Source: Enterobacter ludwigii (lineage in GTDB: Bacteria > Pseudomonadota > Gammaproteobacteria > Enterobacterales > Enterobacteriaceae). From it: DNA of 64,000 nt. How positions within the stretch are numbered: position 1 is the first letter of the stretch; every line of letters begins with the position of its first letter. Made by a program: the position numbers and the translations under genes. This document shows positions 49,277 to 58,471 of this stretch, piece after piece. Below the pieces are notes generated by a model. The model was not told where the DNA came from. It ran no database searches and saw only the letters and a program-made list of their open reading frames with translations. The stretch is taken from NCBI GenBank assembly GCA_023023105.1, contig CP083824.1, positions 310,001-374,000 of the forward strand. The letters run 5' to 3'.

Positions 49277-51556
49277 ATGTCATCACACCGCCCCCCGTTT
49301 TTTGCCAGCGCCCGTGGTCGCCTGCTGATTTTCAATCTGCTGGTGGTCGCCGTGACGCTCATGGTCAGCGGTGTGGCGGTGCTCGGCTTCCGTCACGCCA
49401 GCCAGATCCAGGAGCAGGTTCAACAGCAAACGCTGGATGACATGACCGGCAGTATGAATCTCGCACGGGATACCGCCAGCGTGGCAACGGCGGCGGTGAG
49501 GCTTTCGCAAGTCGTAGGGGCGCTGGAATATAAAGGCGAAGCTGACCGGTTGAAGCAGACGCAAATGGCACTGCGTCACTCGCTGGAACAGCTTGCTGAT
49601 GCGCCACTGGCGCAGCAGGAACCGGCGCTGGTGGCGCGAATTATTCAGAGAAGCAATGAATTACAGCAGAGCGTGACGGAGATGCTTGAACGCGGGCAGC
49701 GACGCCATCTGGAACGTAATGCGCTGCTGAGCTCGCTGTATCAGAGTCAGAGCTACTTACGGCATTTGCAGGATATCAATCGTCGTTACGACAGTAATAT
49801 CCCGGATGCACAGCAGCTAATGGAGATGGACAGGCTGATTATCGCCGCTATCGACACCCCCTCGCCGCGCGCCACGGTGCAGCAGCTGGATGCGGTGACG
49901 GCAACGCTGCCGCGGAGTGCGGCGCAGCCGGTGGTTAATGGCGTCCTGCCCGATTTTAACGACGAACTGCGTAAGCTCGCGCCGCTGTCGAAGCAACTGG
50001 AAGAAAGCGATCTGGCGATAAGCTGGTATATGTTCCACATCAAGGCGCTGGTAGCGATCCTCAACAGTGATATTAATCAGTACGTCGAACAGGTGGCGCA
50101 AGCCTCCCGGCTTCGCACGGCCCAGAGCCATCACGAATTGCAATCTATCAGCGTATTTATCAGCATTTTCGCCGTGCTGGCGCTGATCATCACCGGATGC
50201 GCCTGCTGGTATATCTATCGCAATCTGGCCTCAAACCTGACGGCCATTTCCCGGGCGATGTCGCGTCTTGCTCACGGCGAACAGGATGTGTCCGTTCCCG
50301 CCCTCCAGCGGCGTGATGAGCTGGGTGAGCTGGCGCGTGCGTTTAACGTTTTTGCCCGCAACACCGCCTCGCTTGAGCACACCACCCGTCTGCTTAAAGA
50401 GAAAACCACGCAGATGGAGATCGACCGCATTGAGCGTCAGGGGCTGGAAGAGGCACTGCTGCACAGCCAGAAGATGAAAGCCGTTGGACAACTGACGGGT
50501 GGGCTGGCGCATGATTTTAATAACCTGCTGGCGGTGATCATCGGCAGTCTTGAGCTTACCGATCCGGAATCAAAAGATGCGTCGCGTATCACCCGGGCGC
50601 TGAAGGCTGCCGAACGCGGTGCACTCCTCACCCAGCGTCTGCTGGCGTTTTCCCGTAAGCAATCCCTGACGCCGCACGCGGTCGAGATGAAACCGCTGCT
50701 GGAAAATCTCAGGGAACTCATGCTCCACTCCTTGCCTGCGACCCTGACGCTGGAGATTGAAGCGCAATCCCCCGCCTGGCCCGCATGGATAGACGTCAGC
50801 CAGCTGGAGAACGCCATCATCAATCTGGTGATGAATGCCCGCGATGCGATGGAAGGGCAAAGCGGGGTGATTAAGATCCGTACCTGGAATCAGCGCGTCA
50901 CCCGTAGCGACGGGCGCAGGCAGGATATGGTGGCGCTGGAGGTGATTGACCGCGGCAGCGGTATGTCGCAGGAGGTGAAATCCAGGGTCTTTGAACCGTT
51001 CTTCACCACTAAGCAGACCGGAAGCGGGAGTGGGTTAGGTCTGTCGATGGTCTACGGCTTTGTCCGCCAGTCAGGTGGTCGCGTGGAGATTGAAAGCGCG
51101 CCGGGGCAGGGGACGACCGTTCGGCTTCACCTCCCGCGCTCGATGCTGCCCGTTATGTCTGAGGATGAAGTGCTCTCTGCCACCGCCGCCGGTGATAGCG
51201 AGCGGCTGGTGCTGGTGCTGGAAGATGAGGCGGATGTTCGTCAGACCCTGTGCGAGCAACTGCACCAGCTTGGCTATCTGACGCTGGAGGCGGAGAACGG
51301 TGAGCAGGCGTTGAGAATGCTGGAGGTCTCACCGGATATTGGCATGTTCATCAGCGACTTAATGCTTCCCGGCAGCTTAAGCGGCGCGGAGGTGATTAAC
51401 CACGTACGCACCCGCTACCCGCAGCTTCCGGTCCTGCTGGTGAGCGGACAGGATCTACGTCCGGCGCATAACCCGCAGCTGCCGGACGTCCCGCTCCTGC
51501 GCAAGCCGTTCAGCCGTGTACAGTTGGCGCAGGCATTGCGCAAGGTGATAGCATAA
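49277..51556 (+). CDS. TorS-like hybrid sensor histidine kinase
   Basis: 759 residues: helix 1 at about 15-38, a mostly helical periplasmic sensor of about 250 residues, helix 2 at 292-315, HAMP 314-366, a short coiled coil, dimerisation domain with His412 (GGLAHDFNN), ATPase domain (N box around 515-520, SGSGLGL), and a C-terminal receiver (about 643-757) with Asp694 and Lys743. There is no HPt domain. TorS senses through the binding protein TorT, so this kinase may sense the sugar-binding protein at 45667. Its 3' end overlaps convergent alsK by 47 bp. Confidence 0.87.
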   Translation: MSSHRPPFFASARGRLLIFNLLVVAVTLMVSGVAVLGFRHASQIQEQVQQQTLDDMTGSMNLARDTASVATAAVRLSQVVGALEYKGEADRLKQTQMALRHSLEQLADAPLAQQEPALVARIIQRSNELQQSVTEMLERGQRRHLERNALLSSLYQSQSYLRHLQDINRRYDSNIPDAQQLMEMDRLIIAAIDTPSPRATVQQLDAVTATLPRSAAQPVVNGVLPDFNDELRKLAPLSKQLEESDLAISWYMFHIKALVAILNSDINQYVEQVAQASRLRTAQSHHELQSISVFISIFAVLALIITGCACWYIYRNLASNLTAISRAMSRLAHGEQDVSVPALQRRDELGELARAFNVFARNTASLEHTTRLLKEKTTQMEIDRIERQGLEEALLHSQKMKAVGQLTGGLAHDFNNLLAVIIGSLELTDPESKDASRITRALKAAERGALLTQRLLAFSRKQSLTPHAVEMKPLLENLRELMLHSLPATLTLEIEAQSPAWPAWIDVSQLENAIINLVMNARDAMEGQSGVIKIRTWNQRVTRSDGRRQDMVALEVIDRGSGMSQEVKSRVFEPFFTTKQTGSGSGLGLSMVYGFVRQSGGRVEIESAPGQGTTVRLHLPRSMLPVMSEDEVLSATAAGDSERLVLVLEDEADVRQTLCEQLHQLGYLTLEAENGEQALRMLEVSPDIGMFISDLMLPGSLSGAEVINHVRTRYPQLPVLLVSGQDLRPAHNPQLPDVPLLRKPFSRVQLAQALRKVIA

Positions 51557-52454
51557 ACTGCCGGCGGGCCAGCGCCGCTGCGCCCTGCGCCCCGTTAAAG
51601 GACGACGACGATGCCGCGATAAAACGCACCGCGTCATAGGGCAGCGGACGGCGAAGATGCTGTTTAATCTGTGCAATCAGTGCGTCGCGCGGAAAATCGG
51701 GCATATCCATGACGCCGCCGCCGAGAATGACCGCATCCGGATCGAAGAGGTTGACGCTGGTGGCAATGGCGCACGCGGCATGGGCGAGCAACTGCTGCAC
51801 AAAGGGTTCGTTGCGGGCGGCGGTAAAGATTTCGCCCATTGCGTAATCCCGCGGCCGCTGTTCGTACCACTGCTTGAGGGCGATGCCGGAGCAGACGGTT
51901 TCCAGACATCCGGCGTTGCCGCACCCGCAGCGAAGGGACATCTTCCCCTGTGGAATATGCCCCAGCTCTCCCGCTACGCCGTGCGCCCCGGTCCATGGCG
52001 CGCCGTTCAGCCAGATGGCAAAGCCCATCCCCGTACCAAGATAGACCGCCAGCACCTGCTGCTGCTGAAGATGATGCTGCACCACGTCAAACGAGAGCTG
52101 CAGGTTAACGTCGCGGGAAAACTCCACCGGGCAGCACAGGGTGGCCTCCAGATGATCTGCCAGACCGTGCAGCGTATTGGCCTGAAGCGGCAGGTTGGGC
52201 GTCGATATAATGGTGCGCTTGTCTTTACCCACCAGGGCCGGAAAGCCCATCACCAGCCCACGACAACGCACCTGATAGCGTCGAAGCTGGGCGTTAATCA
52301 GTGCCGCCACGCCCTCCACCACGCCGGGCGCAATCACATCCGCCGTACGCTGTTTTTCGCAGTGAAGCACGGTGCCGTCTTCGCGCTGTAGGCAGAAGCG
52401 AATATGGGTCGCCCCCATATCCACTCCGGCGACCACGTCAGGCTGTTTTTGCAT
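51510..52454 (-). CDS. alsK: D-allose kinase AlsK
   Basis: ROK-family kinase forming D-allose 6-phosphate, 314 residues. ATP motif DMGATH near residue 12 and the zinc motif [10 protein letters not shown] near 175 are present. Similar to E. coli AlsK, but with a different C-terminal tail. Last gene of the als operon. It overlaps alsE by 17 bp, and its 3' end overlaps the hybrid kinase gene tail to tail. Confidence 0.93.
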   Translation of the reverse strand: MQKQPDVVAGVDMGATHIRFCLQREDGTVLHCEKQRTADVIAPGVVEGVAALINAQLRRYQVRCRGLVMGFPALVGKDKRTIISTPNLPLQANTLHGLADHLEATLCCPVEFSRDVNLQLSFDVVQHHLQQQQVLAVYLGTGMGFAIWLNGAPWTGAHGVAGELGHIPQGKMSLRCGCGNAGCLETVCSGIALKQWYEQRPRDYAMGEIFTAARNEPFVQQLLAHAACAIATSVNLFDPDAVILGGGVMDMPDFPRDALIAQIKQHLRRPLPYDAVRFIAASSSSFNGAQGAAALARRQFMLSPCAMPAPTVHG

Positions 52455-53133
52455 GGGGTATTACCTCGTTTCTGGCCGACAGGATCTGACGCGCCATCTG
52501 CTGCCACGCCTCGTCGATATTCTCTGCGTTATTGAACAGGCCAGAGGTGCCGACGATAAACACGTCTGCCCCGGCGGCCATCAGCTTGCGATAGGTGGCC
52601 TGATTGCAGGAGCCGTCGATCTCAATTTCATAACTCAGCCCTTCGCGCTCACGCCAGGCCTTCAGTTCAGCAATTTTATCCAGCATTTCCGGAATGAACG
52701 GCTGCCCGGCAAAGCCCGGATCAACGGTCATCACGGTAATTTTTTCGGCTTTGTGAATATAGTATTTCATCGCTTCGACCGGGGTTTCCGGGTTGAGGAT
52801 CAGGCCGACCTTCATGCCGTGGCGGCGGATTTCTTCAATCAGCCGGAACGCCTGACCGTTGATGGTTTCCGGGTGCAGGGTGATGAAATCGGCCCCTGCC
52901 TGCGCCAGCTGGCTGATGTAATCCTGCGGGCGGGTCACCATCAAGTGGCAGTCCAGCGGCTTGGTCGCCAGCTTTTTCACCTGGCCGACAAAAAACGGCG
53001 ACAGTGTCAGGTTCGGGACAAAGTGACCATCCATGATGTCGATATGGAAGTAGTCCGCGTGCCGATCAATGAATTCGATCTGTTCTTTGAATTTCAGCAG
53101 ATCCATACACATCAAAGAGGGAGAGATTTTCAT
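52438..53133 (-). CDS. alsE: D-allulose-6-phosphate 3-epimerase AlsE
   Basis: Converts D-allulose 6-phosphate to fructose 6-phosphate in the allose pathway. 231 residues, a ribulose-phosphate epimerase-like TIM barrel with [22 protein letters not shown] and [10 protein letters not shown]. The metal-binding histidines are present. ATG 53131-53133. It follows alsC by 10 bp. Confidence 0.95.
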   Translation of the reverse strand: MKISPSLMCMDLLKFKEQIEFIDRHADYFHIDIMDGHFVPNLTLSPFFVGQVKKLATKPLDCHLMVTRPQDYISQLAQAGADFITLHPETINGQAFRLIEEIRRHGMKVGLILNPETPVEAMKYYIHKAEKITVMTVDPGFAGQPFIPEMLDKIAELKAWREREGLSYEIEIDGSCNQATYRKLMAAGADVFIVGTSGLFNNAENIDEAWQQMARQILSARNEVIPHAKTA

Positions 53134-53143
53134 GGTGGATTCC

Positions 53144-54124
53144 TTACTTACTGATCAGTCTATCGAGGGCGACAGCGGCGATAATCAACCCGCCCATCAC
53201 CACCAGCTGGTAATAGGTCTGAACCTGGAGAATGTTAAGTCCGTTATTGATGGTGCCGATAATTAACCCGCCAATGACGACCGAGAAGATGCGGCCTTTG
53301 CCGCCGAAGAAGCTGGTGCCGCCGATAATGGCGCTGGCGATAGCGTAGGTTTCAAAGCCCATTCCGGCCAGCGGCTCCGCCGCCCCCAGACGCGCGGTAG
53401 AGACCACGCCTGCCAGCCCTGCGCACACGCCGGAGATGATAAACACGACCAGAATGTGAAACTTCACGTCGATGCCGGAGTAGAAAGCCGAGTTCTTGTT
53501 GCCGCCGAGGGCGTAGATATTGCGTCCGAGCCGCATCCGGGTGGTGAGGAACCACAGGATCACCGCCACAATCAGCGAGAAAATCACCGGAACGGGGATG
53601 CCTAACACGCTGGCGGCAAAGAAGTTCACAAACTCGAACGAAAAGCCGTACACCGAGTTGGCGTCGGAGATCACCAGCGTAATACCGCGGAAAATAGCGT
53701 TGGTGCCGAGGGTGATAATGAACGGATGCAGCCCAGTCCAGTTCACCAGACAGCCGTTGATGGCCCCGAGCACACCGCCGACCAGCACGCCGCCAATCAG
53801 CGCCGCGAGGAAAGGGTCGACGCCCGCCAGCATCAGCTTGGCGGTGACCATGCCGGAGAGGGCAAGGATTGCGCCGACGGAGAGGTCAATGCCCGCCACC
53901 AGAATGGCAAAAAACTCGCCCATCCCGATTAATACCGTCACCGAGCTTTGAACAAAAATCTGGGTGATGTTGTTGGTGGTCAGGAAGTACTCCGACGACA
54001 GCGTGCCGAAGATGGCCACGATGATCGCGAGGATGAAAAAGGTGCCGTACTTGTCCCAGAACAGCGCGAAGTTAAACGGCTTCTTCTCGGCCATATCGCC
54101 TTTCACTCTTGTGGTAATGCCCAT
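53144..54124 (-). CDS. alsC: D-allose ABC transporter permease AlsC
   Basis: Inner-membrane permease of 326 residues, about ten helices, nearly identical to E. coli AlsC in the core (VAGIDLSVGAILALSGM, GGTSFFGGKGRIFSVV). Its start overlaps the alsA stop by 22 bp, so translation is coupled. An internal ATG (MAEKKPF) is possible but less likely. Confidence 0.95.
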   Translation of the reverse strand: MGITTRVKGDMAEKKPFNFALFWDKYGTFFILAIIVAIFGTLSSEYFLTTNNITQIFVQSSVTVLIGMGEFFAILVAGIDLSVGAILALSGMVTAKLMLAGVDPFLAALIGGVLVGGVLGAINGCLVNWTGLHPFIITLGTNAIFRGITLVISDANSVYGFSFEFVNFFAASVLGIPVPVIFSLIVAVILWFLTTRMRLGRNIYALGGNKNSAFYSGIDVKFHILVVFIISGVCAGLAGVVSTARLGAAEPLAGMGFETYAIASAIIGGTSFFGGKGRIFSVVIGGLIIGTINNGLNILQVQTYYQLVVMGGLIIAAVALDRLISK

Positions 54125-55635
54125 ACCATGATCTCCTCTTCGCTCATGTTGTCGCGATTGGTCAGGATTTGCGTGAGTCGCCCTTCGCAGAACACGGCGA
54201 TGCGGTCGCAGACGGCGATAATTTCAGGAAGTTCGGATGACACCATCATGATGACCTTGCCCTCGTCGGCAAGACCGCGCATCACCTTGTAGATTTCGGC
54301 TTTCGCACCGACGTCGATGCCGCGGGTGGGCTCATCAAAAATAATGACTTCCGGGTTGCAGCACAGCCATTTGGAAATCAGCACCTTTTGCTGATTTCCA
54401 CCGGAAAGCTCGGTGATGTTTTGCTCGATGCTATGGCATTTCAGCGCCAACAGCTGTCGCTGCGCTTCGGCAGTTTTGCGCTCCTCGCTTTCCCGGAACA
54501 GCCCCATCGCCCCTTTGTAGCCGCCGTTTTTCAGGCTATGGCTGACCGCCATGTTCTGGGCGATAGAGAAGTTCGGGAAAAAACCGTTTTCCCGGCGGCT
54601 CTCGGTGATGTAGGCCATGCCCTTTTTCAGCGCATCCAGCGGCGAGCGCGGGGAGATGGTTTTGCCGTTAAGACGGATTTCACCACTGCTGCGTTTATCC
54701 ACGCCGAACAGGCAGTCCATCAGCTCGGTGCGGCCAGAGCCCACCAGCCCTGCGAAGCCGAGGATTTCACCTCGGTTCACGCTGAATGAAATATCGCGGA
54801 CCTTTTTCTTGTCCCGGCTGGTGACGTTTTTCACCTCGAACACCGTGTCGCGCTCAACGTTACCGGTGCTCTCTTTCATGGCGTTAAAGCGGTTTTGCAG
54901 CTCGCGGCCCACCATCAGGCGTACAATGTCGTCGTTCGACACGTCACTCACCATGCCACTGCACACGCTGCTGCCGTCTTTCATGACCGTGTAGCGGTCG
55001 CAGATGCGGCGAATCTCCGCAAGCTTATGAGAGATATAAACAATCGCCGTTCCCTCTTTGCGCAGCTGGTTCATGATCAGGAACAGATAATCCACCTCTT
55101 TATTGGTGAGCGAGGAGGTGGGTTCATCCATGATGATTACTTTGGCGTCGAGCATCAGGGTTTTGGCTATTTCCAGCATCTGTTTGTGGCTGATAGATAA
55201 ATTTGCCACTTTTTCATCTAAATCCACTTTTAGCCCGATGCGCAATAACATCATCGCTGCGCGAATACGCATCTCTTTCCAGTCGATAATACTGACGCCA
55301 AACGCTTTTTTCGTCAGGTGGCGGCCAATATAGAGATTCTCCAGTACCGTTAATTCATCAATTACGCTGAGTTCCTGATAAATAATACCAATACCGAGCT
55401 GAGCCGCCAGTTTATGATCGAGTTTGTCGTATTTTGTTTCTTTAATAGTAATGGTGCCTTTGGTCGGTTCATGTATTCCCGACAATACTTTCATTAAGGT
55501 TGATTTACCGGCACCATTCTCCCCTAATAAGGCGTGAATCTCGTGGGGATATATAGTTAAATCAACCGATTTTAATGCGTGAACCGGACCAAAGGATTTG
55601 CCGATCCCCGCCATTGATATATATGGCGTGACCAT
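54103..55635 (-). CDS. alsA: D-allose ABC transporter double ATPase AlsA
   Basis: 510 residues with two ABC domains: Walker [10 protein letters not shown] in the first and degenerate GLVGSGRTE in the second, signature LSGGNQQK and IFDEPTRGIDVG. Homologous to E. coli AlsA. It energises allose uptake with AlsB and AlsC. A dispersed repeat lies between it and alsB. Confidence 0.95.
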   Translation of the reverse strand: MVTPYISMAGIGKSFGPVHALKSVDLTIYPHEIHALLGENGAGKSTLMKVLSGIHEPTKGTITIKETKYDKLDHKLAAQLGIGIIYQELSVIDELTVLENLYIGRHLTKKAFGVSIIDWKEMRIRAAMMLLRIGLKVDLDEKVANLSISHKQMLEIAKTLMLDAKVIIMDEPTSSLTNKEVDYLFLIMNQLRKEGTAIVYISHKLAEIRRICDRYTVMKDGSSVCSGMVSDVSNDDIVRLMVGRELQNRFNAMKESTGNVERDTVFEVKNVTSRDKKKVRDISFSVNRGEILGFAGLVGSGRTELMDCLFGVDKRSSGEIRLNGKTISPRSPLDALKKGMAYITESRRENGFFPNFSIAQNMAVSHSLKNGGYKGAMGLFRESEERKTAEAQRQLLALKCHSIEQNITELSGGNQQKVLISKWLCCNPEVIIFDEPTRGIDVGAKAEIYKVMRGLADEGKVIMMVSSELPEIIAVCDRIAVFCEGRLTQILTNRDNMSEEEIMVWALPQE

Positions 55636-55655
55636 GTTAACTCCTTATTAATACT

Positions 55656-55688
55656 CCCTCTCCCTTTGGGAGAGGGTTGGGGTGAGGG
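55656..55688. repeat. Dispersed CCCTCTCCC palindromic repeat, copy 4
   Basis: CCCTCTCCC-TTT-GGGAGAGGG then TTGGGGTGAGGG, in the alsB-alsA gap. Inside the operon it may reduce downstream expression relative to alsB or protect the alsB mRNA 3' end, as REP sequences can do. Confidence 0.85.
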
Positions 55689-55711
55689 CACCAGGCCGCA
55701 CCGAGTCGGTA

Positions 55712-56647
55712 TTATTTCGTCACCAGAATCGAATCCACCAGCTTGAATTCCGGTGCTTTTTCCAGCGGGATCACCTTACCGGTTTTCGCCGCATCAACCA
55801 TCAGCTTTAGGCCCGTAGCGCCAATATCCGCCGGGTTCTGCGCTACCGTGGCGGTCATCTGCCCGGCTTCGACCATCTTGCGCGCCTCCGGAATACCGTC
55901 GGTCCCCACTACCAGCACTTTGCCGAGCTTGCCCGCATTGGCCACCGCCTGCGCCACGCCCATCGCCATCGTATCGTTGGCGCAGTAGAAGGCTTTCAGG
56001 TTCGGGTTACGTTGCAATACGTTCGTTGCCACATCCAGCGCCTTAATGCGATCCCAGTCAGCCGGCTGGCTGGCAACCAGCTTTATGTGGCTGGCCTTTT
56101 TGAAGGCTTCCGTCGCACCGTTACGGCGGGCTTCACCGGATGCGTTCCCGGCTTTACCTTCGATGATCGCCACTTCACCGCCTTCGGCACCGAGCTTATC
56201 GATAATAAAATCCGCCCCTTTAGCGCCCACGGCGACGTTATCCGTAGTCACAAATCCTTCCACGTTGCCGCCCGCTTTTTTCAGGTTATCCATATCGATT
56301 TTTTCATCGAGGTTGACGAGGTAAATCCCCTTATGCCAGGCGCGCGCTACGGGCATGACCAGGTTGACGGAAGAAAGTGGGGCAAACGCGATACCTTTAT
56401 ATTTTTTATTACTCAAATCTTCGAAAAGCTGTAATTGCGACTGGAAATCCCCTTCGGAAGGCGAGGCAAAAATATCTACGCTCACGCCGAGCGTTTTCGC
56501 TTCATCTTCAATCCCTTTCTTCATATCCACCCAAAATGGATTCGAGAGCGTTTTTAATACGACGGCATATTCTGCTGCAGCAAACGCACTGGTGGATAAC
56601 ATTAAGCCCATAGCGGCGCCGCTGAAATATTTCAGATATTTATTCAT
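55712..56647 (-). CDS. alsB: D-allose-binding periplasmic protein AlsB
   Basis: 311 residues with a signal peptide (hydrophobic 9-22, cut near Ala23/24), then the type I binding fold: YAVVLKTLSNPFWVDMKKGI and AFYCANDTMAMGVAQA. Homologous to E. coli AlsB. It binds D-allose, and in E. coli also ribose weakly. It lies 66 bp downstream of alsR. Confidence 0.95.
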   Translation of the reverse strand: MNKYLKYFSGAAMGLMLSTSAFAAAEYAVVLKTLSNPFWVDMKKGIEDEAKTLGVSVDIFASPSEGDFQSQLQLFEDLSNKKYKGIAFAPLSSVNLVMPVARAWHKGIYLVNLDEKIDMDNLKKAGGNVEGFVTTDNVAVGAKGADFIIDKLGAEGGEVAIIEGKAGNASGEARRNGATEAFKKASHIKLVASQPADWDRIKALDVATNVLQRNPNLKAFYCANDTMAMGVAQAVANAGKLGKVLVVGTDGIPEARKMVEAGQMTATVAQNPADIGATGLKLMVDAAKTGKVIPLEKAPEFKLVDSILVTK

Positions 56648-56677
56648 AGCAGTGTTCTCAATGTAGGGTACATTTTT

Positions 56678-56703
56678 GTTGATCCCACGAATGTGGGATC
56701 AAC
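56678..56703 (-). promoter_or_regulatory. Hairpin in the alsR-alsB gap
   Basis: Perfect 11-bp stem GTTGATCCCAC (56678-56688) with GTGGGATCAAC (56693-56703), loop GAAT, 30 bp before the alsB start. No T-run follows on the minus strand, so it is not an obvious terminator for alsR. It could shield the 5' end of a processed alsB mRNA. On the + strand it is followed by CTTTTATTTTTA. Confidence 0.5.
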
Positions 56704-56712
56704 CTTTTATTT

Positions 56713-57603
56713 TTACTTTAGTGCGCCAGGGGAGAAGAAATCCACAATAGCGCCGGTTTTTTGCATATTTAATGTGGCCTGTTCAATATTCTGTTGGGCC
56801 ACGGAAACAAATAAAGCATCTAATAATGTTAATTGTAATATACGCGCGGAGGCGTTTCTCCCTAATAAGGGAGTCTCTGGTGCTGGCGAACAAATAATAT
56901 AATCAGCCAATTTGGCAATAGGCGAATGGTAGCTGTGGGTAATACAGATAATTTTTGCACCGTTCTTTTTTGCCAGCTCAACGGCCGATTTTACATCGCT
57001 GGTGCGCCCGGAGTGCGAGACCACCAGCACCACATCGCCCTCTTTCAGCAGCGATGCAGACATCATCATAATGTGCGCGTCCTGGTAGGACTGGCAGCGC
57101 ACGCCGATGCGCAAAAACTTGTGCTGGATATCGGCACAAATGGCGTTCGATCCCCCCACGCCGTACAGGTCGCGCTGATTCGCCTGGGCGAAAAAACGCG
57201 CCGCGCGGTGAATTTCATCGACGTTCACAATCGACTGGCCTTCCATAATGGTGCGCAGCGTAATGTTAAACACCTTATTGACCACGTCCTGTGGCGCTTC
57301 ATCGAAAGCAAGTTCGGCAGGCAGTACCTGTTCAGACTGGGAAAAATAGTTCACCAGCGCGGCGCGCAGATTGCGAAAGCCGCTGAACCCCAGCAGTTTC
57401 GCAACTTTGACAATCATCGCCTCTGAAACCGTCAGCGCCTCGGCCACATCTTTGATCGCCGGGGTGCCGCGCAGATTGCCTGGCTGAAGCAGCCAGTCAA
57501 CGATACGGCTTTCGTTGTCGGTCATCCCCTCCTGCTTCATGCGCAGGTACGGTGCCAGGCCGATGCCATTAGGCTGCTCTTTTTCAAATTCTGACTGGCT
57601 CAT
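56713..57603 (-). CDS. alsR: RpiR-family repressor AlsR (RpiR)
   Basis: Repressor of als genes and rpiB, relieved by D-allose in E. coli. 296 residues: N-terminal helix-turn-helix in about 30-95 (KDVAEALTVSEAMIVKVAKLLGFSG) and a SIS sugar-phosphate-binding domain (VGGSNAICADIQ, VVSHSGRTSDV). First gene of the alsRBACEK operon, divergent from rpiB with inverted repeats in the gap. Confidence 0.95.
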   Translation of the reverse strand: MSQSEFEKEQPNGIGLAPYLRMKQEGMTDNESRIVDWLLQPGNLRGTPAIKDVAEALTVSEAMIVKVAKLLGFSGFRNLRAALVNYFSQSEQVLPAELAFDEAPQDVVNKVFNITLRTIMEGQSIVNVDEIHRAARFFAQANQRDLYGVGGSNAICADIQHKFLRIGVRCQSYQDAHIMMMSASLLKEGDVVLVVSHSGRTSDVKSAVELAKKNGAKIICITHSYHSPIAKLADYIICSPAPETPLLGRNASARILQLTLLDALFVSVAQQNIEQATLNMQKTGAIVDFFSPGALK

Positions 57604-57672
57604 CGCTCTCTTTTGTCCTTAAAAATGAAGACGACACTATATCACCACATTCACCCTGGGAAATATGCTGAC

Positions 57673-57720
57673 AACTTCACAATAATTATAAATTCATAAA
57701 GTTTTTAGTATTGTGAAGTT
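57673..57720. promoter_or_regulatory. Candidate AlsR operator (12-bp inverted repeat)
   Basis: AACTTCACAATA (57673-57684) and TATTGTGAAGTT (57709-57720) form a perfect inverted repeat with a 24-bp spacer, 70 bp upstream of alsR. Position and symmetry fit an operator for the dimeric repressor. Binding is inferred. Confidence 0.6.
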
Positions 57721-57858
57721 TTGAGTTATAAGTGATTGAGAATATCGCTATAAATCAATTAATTACCCGTATCTTCTTTTTGTGGTTTTGCGTGGAGAGG
57801 GACGTTTTCACTTATTATGCGCTTGAAAAGGGAAAAACACCGGTGTAGAACACGCACA

Positions 57859-57925
57859 GAACTCGATGGTTTTGTGGTTTTATTGCACAACAAACCGGTC
57901 TTAAATCACAACTATCATCGAGTTC
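57859..57925 (+). promoter_or_regulatory. Second inverted repeat upstream of rpiB
   Basis: GAACTCGATG (57859-57868) and CATCGAGTTC (57916-57925) are perfect inverted repeats 47 bp apart, ending 27 bp before the rpiB start. It could be a second operator or a leader-RNA stem. Confidence 0.45.
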
Positions 57926-57952
57926 GTAAAGTTAACCCACTGAGAGGCATAT

Positions 57953-58402
57953 ATGAGAAGGATTGCGTTTGGTTGCGACCACGTTGGTTTTATCCTGAAA
58001 GAGGACATTCTGGCGCACCTGCGCGCTCGGGGAATTGAGGTGTTGGATAAAGGCACCTGGTCGCCAGAGCGAACCGATTACCCGCATTTCGCCAGCGCGG
58101 TGGCGCAGGCTGTTATCGCGAGAGAAGCGGAGAGCGGCATTTTGATCTGCGGCACAGGGGTGGGGATCTCCATCACCGCCAACAAATTTCCCGGCATTCG
58201 CGCGGTAGTCTGCAGCGAACCTTACTCCGCGCAGCTTTCGCGTCAGCACAATGACACCAACGTACTGGCCTTTGGCTCGCGCGTGGTTGGTCTGGAACTG
58301 GCAAAAATGATCGTTGATGCGTGGCTGGATGCGGCGTTTGAAGGGGGACGGCACCAGATGCGGGTGGAGGCGATAGGAGCGATTGAACGCGAGAAGAATT
58401 GA
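57953..58402 (+). CDS. rpiB: Allose-6-phosphate / ribose-5-phosphate isomerase RpiB
   Basis: Isomerase interconverting ribose 5-P with ribulose 5-P and allose 6-P with allulose 6-P, so it links AlsK to AlsE. 149 residues: Asp9-His10 in GCDHVGF, catalytic Cys66 in CGTGVGIS, and His near 99 in SRQHNDTN. Its position next to alsR and the allose operon favours the allose 6-phosphate role. Confidence 0.95.
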   Translation: MRRIAFGCDHVGFILKEDILAHLRARGIEVLDKGTWSPERTDYPHFASAVAQAVIAREAESGILICGTGVGISITANKFPGIRAVVCSEPYSAQLSRQHNDTNVLAFGSRVVGLELAKMIVDAWLDAAFEGGRHQMRVEAIGAIEREKN

Positions 58403-58471
58403 GATTCCTCCGCTACCTCTCTCGTTTGCCGTTTATTACTGTAAAGCCAGTTAACCTGCGAGTCTGGCCTT

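Larger units (their letters stand above)
57604..57952. other. Divergent alsR/rpiB control region
   Basis: 349 bp, AT-rich. It holds a 12-bp perfect inverted repeat (57673-57720) and a second 10-bp one (57859-57925), described separately. An AGAGGC site serves rpiB. No gene or RNA was recognised. Confidence 0.6.

Noticed and set aside
51657..52391. Open frame antisense to alsK (244 codons)
   Set aside because: Shadow of alsK, with no ribosome site or recognisable domain.
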